Shown here piece by piece: positions 1 to 5,674 of a DNA stretch of 6,351 bases (the first letter of the stretch is position 1; each line of letters opens with the position of its first letter). The notes beneath the pieces are model-generated. The model was not told where the DNA came from. It searched no databases and worked only from the letters and a program-made list of their open reading frames with translations. The position numbers and the translations under genes are program-made. Source of the stretch: Candidatus Methanophaga sp. GoMg3.2 (lineage in GTDB: Archaea > Halobacteriota > Syntropharchaeia > Alkanophagales > Methanospirareceae); assembly GCA_013180565.1 (NCBI GenBank), contig QBUN01000287.1, forward strand, positions 1-6,351, read 5' to 3'.

Positions 1-872
1 AATGGGGCACCATGAAACGTGTCCTCAGCTCACAATCACGATTAGAAAAAATAGTAGCCGATATTTTACTGGACATGGAAACAAAAGACCGGTTGCAAAG
101 CGGTGCGGGCAATGCCATGTTAGTCTCCGGCAGTATATATCAAGCATGTAAATATTATGAACTGTTTCAAAATGCAGGCTTGAAAAAATGCGCCATCGTT
201 ACTTCATACATACCCTCAACGGAAGACCAAAAAGGCGAAAGCACAGGCGAAGACTCACTTACCGACAAACTGAAGAAATACGACGTGTATCAGAAGATGT
301 TGGCTGGTAAAGATCCCGAGACATTTGAAGAAGAAGTGAAAAAGGAGTTTGTAGAAGAACCGGCCCAGATGAAATTGCTCATTGTTGTGGATAAGCTGCT
401 TACGGGCTTTGACGCTCCTTCGGCTACATATCTCTACATTGATAAGAGTATGCAGGATCATGGACTGTTTCAAGCCATCTGCCGTGTAAACCGTTTAGAT
501 GGCGAAGATAAAGAATATGGCTATATCATCGATTACAAAGACCTCTTCAAAAGCCTTGAAAAATCTGTTGCTGAATATACCTCAGAAGCATTTGACGCAT
601 ACGAAAAAGAAGATGTGGAAGGGTTGTTAAAAGATAGGTTGGCATTAGGCAAGGAACGATTGGATAATGCACTGGAAGCAATAAAAGCGTTGTGCGAACC
701 GGTAGCAGCACCAAAAGATACTCTGGCTTATTCTCGTTACTTCTGCGGCAATACAGGAATCAAAGATGATTTAAAAGAAACGGAACAAAAACGTATCGCA
801 TTATATAAGCATACGGCCGCCTTGATCAGAGCCTATGCCGACATAGCAAACGAAATGGGGTGCCGGTTATAG
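1..872 (+). CDS. hsdR: Type I restriction enzyme subunit R, partial at the 5' edge and truncated by a frameshift
   Basis: This is the second RecA-like helicase lobe and start of the C-terminal region of a type I restriction motor subunit, which translocates DNA using ATP before cleavage. The frame is open from the left edge; the ATG at 12 lies inside the protein and is not its real start, because the residues before it (W-G-T) also fit the family. Counting from that ATG, residues 35-52 resemble helicase motif IV, TGFDAP at 131-136 is motif V, and QAICRVNR at 154-161 is the arginine-finger motif VI. The region after residue 180 matches the HindI-like R-subunit C-terminal family (DUF3387/T1RH-like). 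The nuclease domain and Walker A/B motifs would lie off the window. The frame ends at TAG 870-872, right after a shift at the GGGG run 857-860, so about 235 C-terminal residues are lost. The product is probably non-functional unless the shift is a sequencing error or is bypassed. Family call is firm; activity is doubtful. Confidence 0.9.
   Translation, partial: WGTMKRVLSSQSRLEKIVADILLDMETKDRLQSGAGNAMLVSGSIYQACKYYELFQNAGLKKCAIVTSYIPSTEDQKGESTGEDSLTDKLKKYDVYQKMLAGKDPETFEEEVKKEFVEEPAQMKLLIVVDKLLTGFDAPSATYLYIDKSMQDHGLFQAICRVNRLDGEDKEYGYIIDYKDLFKSLEKSVAEYTSEAFDAYEKEDVEGLLKDRLALGKERLDNALEAIKALCEPVAAPKDTLAYSRYFCGNTGIKDDLKETEQKRIALYKHTAALIRAYADIANEMGCRL
857..860 (+). other. Frameshift site in hsdR (one extra G)
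   Basis: The sequence reads AAATGGGGTGCC. As written it gives E-M-G-C-R-L-stop. With GGG it gives E-M-G-A-G-Y-R-P and joins the two halves of HsdR without loss of conserved residues. The run is short for a phase-variable tract, so a fixed mutation or a read error is more likely than a switch. Confidence 0.85.
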
Positions 873-1566
873 ACCGGAAGAAATAGAAGACATAAAAAGC
901 GATGTTGCGTATTATGAAGCTGTAAGAGCCGAAATAAAACTGGTAAGTGGTGATTATATCGACTTGAAGGCATACGAGCCTGCTATGCGTCATTTGATAG
1001 ACACGTATATAGGTGCAGAAGAAAGCAAAACAATTTCTGCTTTTGATGACATGACGCTGATCGAGTTGATCGTAGAACGAGGCGCGGATGCGGTAAACGC
1101 ATTGCCAAAAGGCATAACCAGGAACAAAGAAGCCACGGCGGAAACAATTGAAAACAATATGCGCAGGCTGATAATCGATCAAATGCCCACCAATCCGAAG
1201 TATTACGAGAATATGTCTACGCTTCTGGATGAATTGATAATTGAGCAAAAAGAAGAAGCCAAAAGTTATGCGGAATATTTGGCCAAAATTGTCGAATTAA
1301 GTAAAAGCGTAAAAAACCCTGCTGATTCTGCTACCTATCCTAAACGGTTAAATTCTAATGCCAAACGCGCCCTCTACGATAATTTAAGCCATGATGAAGA
1401 ACTCACAATTGCTCTGGATGCGGAAATCAGTCACACGAAAAAAGACGGATGGCGTGGCAATTTGATAAAGGAACGTGAAGTGAAATATGCGATACGAAAA
1501 CATATAGATGATGAAGCGGAAGTAGACCGTGTTTTTGGGTTAGTCAAAAATCAGAGGGAATATTAA
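859..1566 (+). pseudogene. hsdR: Frameshifted C-terminal part of hsdR
   Basis: Dropping one G from the run at 857-860 makes the reading continue N-E-M-G-A-G-Y-R-P-E-E, which is the family's normal continuation after the ANEM stretch. The frame then stays open for 235 residues to TAA at 1564-1566. It contains the conserved C-terminal blocks SGDYID, KAYEPAMRHLID and FDDMTLIELIVERGA, followed by AETIENN and NPKYYENM. This helical domain of HindI-like R subunits is thought to dock the motor onto the HsdM/HsdS methyltransferase. No convincing ribosome binding site and start precede it. The ATG-initiated piece that begins at 964 starts in mid-domain, so I treat this stretch as the broken tail of the upstream gene and not as a separate gene. 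The intact tail, with no further stops, suggests a recent lesion or an assembly error. Confidence 0.88.
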
Positions 1567-1567
1567 A

Positions 1568-2281
1568 ATGCACCAGATTACGGTCGGTAACCTATCAATA
1601 GATGTAGTAAGAAAGGACATAAAGAATCTCCATCTTGGTGTATATCCGCCCAACGGCCGGGTGCGCATTGCTACACCACTGAAAATAGATGATGATGCTG
1701 TTAGCCTTTTTGCTATAACGAAAATGGCGTGGATAAGAAAGCAGCAATTGAAATTTGAAGCGCAAGAACGTCAATCAGAACGTAAATTTGTGTCTGGAGA
1801 AAGCCATTATTACAAAGGCAGACGCTATATATTAAATGTTATTTATTGCAATGCCGCTCCCAAAGTAGAAATACGTAATAAAACACATATTGACCTTTAC
1901 GTTCGGGTGGGGAGCACGAACGAGCAGCGCGAAAAAGTGCTTACCAAATGGTATCGGAAGCAACTTAAAGATCAAGTACCTGCACTAATTGATAAATGGC
2001 AAAAGATAATAGGGGTGGAAGTTGATGACTGGGGTGTCAAGAAAATGAAAACCAAATGGGGCACTTGCACTCTTGCAAGTCGTCGAATTTGGTTAAATCT
2101 TGAACTCGCAAAAAAGCCGGAAACATGTCTTGAATACATTATCGTACACGAGATGATACACCTTTTAGAACGCAACCACAGCGACCGTTTTATCGCATAT
2201 ATGGATAAGTTCATGCCGCAATGGCGTTTATATAAAGAAGAGTTGAATCGCTCAATGTTGAGCCATGAACGTTGGGGTTAA
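1568..2281 (+). CDS. YgjP/SprT-like zinc metallopeptidase linked to a type I restriction operon
   Basis: This is a 237-residue protein of the YgjP-like metallopeptidase family (DUF45/WLM, M48-related). The zinc site is visible as HEMIH at residues 194-198, with a probable third ligand H204 in the following NHSDRF. The upstream KTKWGTC block (161-167) is also typical of the family. The N-terminal 100 residues are beta-rich with no signal peptide or membrane segment, so it should be cytoplasmic. The ATG sits one base after the hsdR stop with a purine-rich GAGGG about eight bases upstream, so it belongs to the same transcript. Members are often found next to hsdR, and a role in controlling or trimming restriction subunits is plausible but unproven. 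The reading frame is intact even though hsdR is broken. Substrate is unknown. Confidence 0.88.
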   Translation: MHQITVGNLSIDVVRKDIKNLHLGVYPPNGRVRIATPLKIDDDAVSLFAITKMAWIRKQQLKFEAQERQSERKFVSGESHYYKGRRYILNVIYCNAAPKVEIRNKTHIDLYVRVGSTNEQREKVLTKWYRKQLKDQVPALIDKWQKIIGVEVDDWGVKKMKTKWGTCTLASRRIWLNLELAKKPETCLEYIIVHEMIHLLERNHSDRFIAYMDKFMPQWRLYKEELNRSMLSHERWG

Positions 2282-2294
2282 TAAAGTCGCCAAC

Positions 2295-2312
2295 CCCCGA
2301 ACGAGTTCGGGG
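2295..2312. other. Perfect 7-bp hairpin between convergent operons
   Basis: CCCCGAA at 2295-2301 pairs exactly with TTCGGGG at 2306-2312 around the loop CGAG. It lies 13 bases after the metallopeptidase stop and about 60 bases beyond the end of the minus-strand ABC ATPase gene. Neither strand has a U-run directly after it, so it is not a classical intrinsic terminator. It could protect the 3' ends of either transcript. Confidence 0.5.
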
Positions 2313-2344
2313 ACATCAGTGTGTATGCATGAGGCCTCCTATCG

Positions 2345-2358
2345 TTTTTCTTTTTTTT
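2345..2358 (+). terminator. Oligo-T tract, possible terminator of the hsdR-metallopeptidase operon
   Basis: The plus strand reads T5-C-T8 here, followed by GCTTTATT, about 65 bases after the metallopeptidase stop. No stable stem sits immediately before it; the nearby GAGGCCTC palindrome at 2331-2338 has no loop. Archaea can terminate on oligo-T alone, so this would serve if the host is archaeal. In a bacterium it would be a poor terminator. Confidence 0.4.
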
Positions 2359-2370
2359 GCTTTATTAGTC

Positions 2371-4098
2371 TCACAAATCCACTTTGATACCCAGCAATTT
2401 TTCAGAATCTGATTCATCAGTCAGAGTTAATACTGTATTCTGAGTAATAATTTTTTCAAATTCATCATCTTTTATATGTTTTTTGATTTCATCAAGCTGA
2501 TTCTGATTTACCGTTGCAATATACTGCTTATTTGCTTGTGCAAACTTTTGATAAACGGTTTTAAACATATCTGTTTTTTGTCTTTCATCAGTGCCGTAAA
2601 AAACCCTGCTATCATGAAAAACAAAGTCGATATTATGGTTATGTCCTTTAAACAGTATCGTTAAATCATAACAGAAAATTTTAACATTATTGATACCGTC
2701 AGAGGCATCTGATTCGATTTTAGCATCAATATTAAACTGCAACTGATTTTCTCCATCATTACACTCTATGGTAAGACCTGCCACGCTATCAGGATAGAAT
2801 ATTTTCGCAAGGCTTCTAAAATAGTCTCGCAATACGACCGTATCAGGCTCGATTTCTGTTAAATATTGTTCTGTAACTTCGGTAACCTCTATAAAATCTT
2901 TCTCAGACTGCCTCTCTTTAGTTTTGTATTCAGACTGCAGTTCCTGATATTTTTTGAGACTGTCTCGCTCCGCTTTTAATTCTGCATTTTTATTGCTAAG
3001 GCTTACAAAAAGGTCAAGAGCCTGATGCTCCCCAAGATACTTCATAAGCTTATCAAGATCTTTCTGTAGTTTTTCAACATCTGCTTTTTTATTTTGCTGT
3101 TCCAGTTTCAGTTTATTTTGCTGTTCAAGTAGTCTTCTTTTACGATTAGATATTAATTTGTCATAAAACACTTCCAGCTCATCCAACGTTTTTGTCATAT
3201 TTTCAGGAAAATGAATCTTCGATTCCCTGTAAATGGCTTTGATATTCTCTTTATTTATATCTGGGGAAAATTTGAGACTTTTATTAATATGCTCTATGTT
3301 GTTTTGCAACATTATAACACGATTATTTAATGAAAAAAGTTCCTTCTCTACCTTATCTGCTCCCAACTGAACGTCGTTATAATCCTCCGCTACTTTGAAA
3401 TTACTTAAATCATCATCAAGCCGTTTTATCCGCTCTTCAAGATCGACCAGCGTCAATGTAACATCTTTATTTCCAGTAAGGAAATCTCTTAATAATGAAT
3501 CATTTTTAAAATTCTTCTCCAGATTTTTTACCCGTTCCTGCTCTTTTCTTATTGTATATTTTTTTTGCGCAAGAACAACATCAAGTCCCAGTAAAAAAGC
3601 ATTATAAAGTAATGCCTGATAATCTGTTTTGGTTTTCCCTGGCTTATTATAAGCCACGTAGGATTCTTTTTCCGGTCTGATAAAAAAGGGAATCAGGGAA
3701 CGAAAAGTTAAGAAGAAAATATCATCAGGAATCTCAAAACATAATGATTCCATCTTTTTATTGAACTTATAGACAGAAATAACTTCGTTGTTTAATGTAA
3801 TCTTTTTAGGGTTATTTGTTGCCCTTTTTGTAGTATATTTTTCATTGTCTATTTCAAAATCAACAAAAAATTCCCATTCCGGCAACTTTTCGCAAAATAC
3901 TTTATAATTTTTAGCATCAGCTCCGAGACAGAAATGGATAATACGCACCAACAAGGATTTTCCAACACCGTTATAGGTTTTACCAGGTTCACTCGAACCT
4001 GGATTTTTCTGTTTTGCAACAACAAAACTAAGTCCGGTTTTATTAAATTCAACCGTCCTAAAACTTGCTTGATTGGAATAAACTTTTCTCAATAGCAT
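2371..4098 (-). CDS. DUF2326/SMC-like ABC ATPase of an ABC three-component system
   Basis: This is a 575-residue SMC/Rad50-like ATPase with split ATPase halves. Walker A is YNGVGKSLL at residues 42-50 (K47, S48). A largely charged coiled coil runs from about 180 to 410 and is short next to true SMC proteins. The C-terminal half has SDGINNVKIFCYDL (466-479) as a signature-like block, a Walker B region at 489-500 ending FVFHDSRVF, then GTDERQ as a D-loop, and a switch-like IATVNQ near 527-532. The usual catalytic glutamate after Walker B is not obvious; HDS stands there, as I recall for DUF2326 proteins. The gene is last in a minus-strand operon and overlaps the middle-component gene by 10 bases, which supports the ATG at 4098 and coupled translation. 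In ABC-3C systems the ATPase is proposed to sense a nucleic-acid or invader cue and license the effector; that role here is inferred. No membrane segments are seen. Confidence 0.85.
   Translation of the reverse strand: MLLRKVYSNQASFRTVEFNKTGLSFVVAKQKNPGSSEPGKTYNGVGKSLLVRIIHFCLGADAKNYKVFCEKLPEWEFFVDFEIDNEKYTTKRATNNPKKITLNNEVISVYKFNKKMESLCFEIPDDIFFLTFRSLIPFFIRPEKESYVAYNKPGKTKTDYQALLYNAFLLGLDVVLAQKKYTIRKEQERVKNLEKNFKNDSLLRDFLTGNKDVTLTLVDLEERIKRLDDDLSNFKVAEDYNDVQLGADKVEKELFSLNNRVIMLQNNIEHINKSLKFSPDINKENIKAIYRESKIHFPENMTKTLDELEVFYDKLISNRKRRLLEQQNKLKLEQQNKKADVEKLQKDLDKLMKYLGEHQALDLFVSLSNKNAELKAERDSLKKYQELQSEYKTKERQSEKDFIEVTEVTEQYLTEIEPDTVVLRDYFRSLAKIFYPDSVAGLTIECNDGENQLQFNIDAKIESDASDGINNVKIFCYDLTILFKGHNHNIDFVFHDSRVFYGTDERQKTDMFKTVYQKFAQANKQYIATVNQNQLDEIKKHIKDDEFEKIITQNTVLTLTDESDSEKLLGIKVDL
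3088..3126 (-). repeat. Short 24-base-period repeat inside the ABC ATPase coiled coil
   Basis: The 15-mer TTTATTTTGCTGTTC occurs at 3088-3102 and again at 3112-3126 (plus-strand reading). It encodes EQQNK twice, at residues 325-329 and 333-337, eight residues apart. This looks like a small local duplication in the coiled coil. Confidence 0.7.
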
Positions 4099-4331
4099 TT
4101 TATTACAACCCCGTCCTGCTCTTTAACGGCCCCAATTGAATGAAGAAAGACTATTGTAAGTAATAGATTATCAAAACTATGTTTAGCGTAGTATAGCTTT
4201 TTATTAAAATCATTCTGATACTGGTTCCATAAACTATCAATCGATTCCGGAGGTTCTAATAGAGTCAAAATATAACTGCCAAAACCAAGCAGGGATTCCG
4301 AAAAATTTGTGTGCTTCGTTGGGATTATCAT
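4089..4331 (-). CDS. Small middle component of an ABC three-component system (MC6-like)
   Basis: This is an 80-residue protein between the nuclease-like gene and the ABC ATPase gene. Its layout is LLGFGSYILTLL (14-25), a proline pair, IDSLWNQYQ (31-39), and a C-terminal FDNLLLTIVFLHSIGAV (53-69). It matches the compact helical, winged-helix-like middle components described for ABC-3C systems, and most resembles the type called MC6. Such proteins are thought to bridge ATPase and effector. There is no membrane segment of convincing length. Its ATG overlaps the upstream stop as ATGA (4328-4331) and its own stop overlaps the ATPase start by 10 bases, so its position and size are well supported. 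The subtype assignment is from memory of the family pattern and is less sure than its role in the operon. Confidence 0.75.
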   Translation of the reverse strand: MIIPTKHTNFSESLLGFGSYILTLLEPPESIDSLWNQYQNDFNKKLYYAKHSFDNLLLTIVFLHSIGAVKEQDGVVIKCY

Positions 4332-5239
4332 TCTACGTCCTCCTGCACAGGTTCTTCAAAAATGTCACAGGTTTCAAAATATTTTGACATTATGACTATT
4401 ACTGAGGTTTGATACATCTGTTCTGCTTTCGGACTTGCAGAATTAACAATAGCCCAAAATAACTTATCTCCACTTTTGTTTTCTTTCTCTTGCAAATAAA
4501 CCTCATTCATTTTATCTCGTAAAGAGTCAGCGAGGAAATCACTGCTGTCTTTCAAATACTCATCTAAAGAATGCAATTGAAAACAACCGTTGCTGAGTAA
4601 TTGAGATACAGATTCAGACAAAACGTTTAATTTCATTTTTTCATTCCAGTCGGGCAGTACTAGTTTTGAGTTATCATCCTTGTTTAAGGGTAATTGCATA
4701 ATATACCCAATTACTTCATTTAGGATTGAAAAGTCTAACTGTTTAATATTAGCAGGGTCCGGAATAAATCCGGTTATTGAATATATCTGGTCATTCTCAA
4801 GCTCAAAAAGGATATTTTCAAGATGTTTTGCGGTCAAAAATCCGGCATTGTTCAGATTATACGATATTTTTATCTCTTGAATTATTTTCTCACAATCAGC
4901 ATTTACACCTTTGTATTTATCATTAACAACAAAATAAAATTCATTTACATGAGACCATTGCGCTTTCAAACCATCAAAATCCTCTTTTAACTTACTGACA
5001 ACATTTGTGTACGTCTTTCGTATATCTTCGGGAGCATATACCTGATAAAATATGCCCTTGGTTTTTATGTAGCCATCGTTCTTTCTGTCGCCGATGTTTC
5101 CCCACGGTTTTATCTGTTGAAAATCTGTTTCTGCATAATTCATAACTGCACTGAATATATCTTCAAATATCTGGCCGTCAGCCTTTAAGATTTTATTTTG
5201 GAATAATTGTCGAGCAAGCGTTTTTTCTTGAACATTCAT
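4328..5239 (-). CDS. ABC three-component system effector with a restriction-endonuclease-like N-terminus
   Basis: This is a 303-residue protein and the first intact gene of the minus-strand operon. The N-terminal domain (about 1-110) has an alpha helix with FEDIF at 25-29, then WGNIGDRKNDGY at 46-57 and GIFYQVYAPE at 62-71. This order of E, (N)D-G and Q-x-[KY] resembles the core of PD-(D/E)xK nucleases of the Mrr/REase type, with E26, D55 and Q66 as candidate site residues. The usual final lysine of QxK is replaced by Y68. Beyond about 165 the protein is helical and probably holds the C-terminal domain that marks ABC-3C third components. No signal peptide or membrane segment is seen. The start at 5239 has GGAGGTGA seven bases upstream. 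By family precedent it would be a DNA- or RNA-cutting effector held in check by the partner proteins; catalysis is not shown. Confidence 0.75.
   Translation of the reverse strand: MNVQEKTLARQLFQNKILKADGQIFEDIFSAVMNYAETDFQQIKPWGNIGDRKNDGYIKTKGIFYQVYAPEDIRKTYTNVVSKLKEDFDGLKAQWSHVNEFYFVVNDKYKGVNADCEKIIQEIKISYNLNNAGFLTAKHLENILFELENDQIYSITGFIPDPANIKQLDFSILNEVIGYIMQLPLNKDDNSKLVLPDWNEKMKLNVLSESVSQLLSNGCFQLHSLDEYLKDSSDFLADSLRDKMNEVYLQEKENKSGDKLFWAIVNSASPKAEQMYQTSVIVIMSKYFETCDIFEEPVQEDVE
4339..4344 (-). promoter_or_regulatory. Strong ribosome binding site for the middle-component gene
   Basis: The minus strand reads AGGAGG seven bases before the ATG at 4331. It lies inside the 3' end of the effector gene and fixes the start of the small gene, allowing it to be re-initiated after the ATGA overlap. 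Confidence 0.75.
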
Positions 5240-5442
5240 CCTATTTTCACCTCCGCTACTTTATCGTTAAAAATCCCGAATTCTTTTACCGAAACGATAT
5301 AATCAACCTTTGTCTCTATGTCCAATGCCCTTTTATTCGTTTCGCCCATGATTTCATATAACTTGTTGATATGCTTAGCCTCATATTAATTTGACGCTTT
5401 TCTCACGCCCATCATCTCGCAGTCACTATACCCCGTACTTAA
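5236..5442 (-). pseudogene. 3' remnant of an upstream operon gene, cut by the IS and carrying an in-frame stop
   Basis: On the minus strand one frame reads from the IS boundary as S-T-G-Y-S-D-C-E-M-M-G-V-R-K-A-S-N, hits TAA at 5386-5388, then continues Y-E-A-K-H-I-N-K-L-Y-E-I-M and ends with E-V-K-I-G and TGA at 5236-5238. The same frame on both sides of the TAA reads like ordinary protein, and the final TGA overlaps the effector ATG as ATGA, exactly as the next gene pair does. This suggests a fourth operon gene whose 5' part was lost to the insertion and whose tail has since gained a nonsense change, perhaps CAA to TAA. I do not recognise the family. It is short, so chance openness cannot be excluded. 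Confidence 0.55.
5247..5254 (-). promoter_or_regulatory. Strong ribosome binding site for the effector gene
   Basis: The minus strand reads GGAGGTGA seven bases before the ATG at 5239. It is a near-complete match to the 16S rRNA 3' end and is embedded in the coding tail of the upstream remnant. Confidence 0.8.
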
Positions 5443-5460
5443 GAGGCTGTCCCACAATTA
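5443..5460 (+). repeat. Putative left terminal inverted repeat of the IS
   Basis: The sequence starting GAGGCTGTCCCACAA resembles terminal repeats of the IS5/IS1182 group. Its partner would be off the right edge, so this rests on resemblance and on the sudden end of the neighbouring reading frame. Confidence 0.45.
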
Positions 5461-5608
5461 CCCAACAACCAATAGAAATTATACAATAGTACAAACATCG
5501 AAAAAAACGCTTTCTTTCTAACTCAAGGTACAGTTATAGCCAGACTTTTCTCAAATTGCGAAAATACCACTTAGAAGAATGCGTATCTTAGTTCCAACCG
5601 AAATTAAA

Positions 5609-5626
5609 CCGAAAGGTTTTTATTAT
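5609..5626 (+). promoter_or_regulatory. Possible archaeal BRE/TATA promoter of the transposase
   Basis: CCGAAA at 5609-5614 resembles an archaeal B-recognition element and is followed by the T/A-rich TTTTTATTAT at 5617-5626. Initiation about 25 bases downstream would leave a leader of roughly 25-30 bases containing the ribosome binding site. A second ACCGAAA lies ten bases upstream (5598). No convincing bacterial -35/-10 pair was seen nearby, but AT-rich sequence makes chance matches easy. Confidence 0.35.
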
Positions 5627-5674
5627 GGCATGCACAAATGTTCTTTAGTTATAAAAGCGAGGTGATTGTAACAG

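Noticed and set aside
857..860. Phase-variable homopolymer switch in hsdR
   Set aside because: A run of four G is too short for frequent slippage, so mutation or read error is the simpler reading.
826..1248. 140-residue open frame on the minus strand within hsdR
   Set aside because: It lies opposite conserved HsdR coding sequence, has a cysteine- and phenylalanine-rich composition unlike a real protein, and no ribosome binding site. It is a shadow frame.
964..1566. A separate 200-residue gene starting at the ATG of 964
   Set aside because: The conserved HsdR protein continues upstream of this ATG in the same frame to the frameshift, so it is a fragment of hsdR and not its own gene.
2295..2312. 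Classical Rho-independent terminator
   Set aside because: The stem is good, but no U-run follows on either strand; the T-tract on the plus strand is more than 30 bases away.
3849..4052. Minus-strand 67-residue frame inside the ABC ATPase gene
   Set aside because: It overlaps the Walker A region in another frame and has no supporting signals.
5382..5394. Minus-strand AT-rich CAAATTAATATG as a promoter for the ABC-3C operon
   Set aside because: It lies within the apparent coding remnant about 145 bases upstream of the effector start and has no clear BRE or -35 partner.
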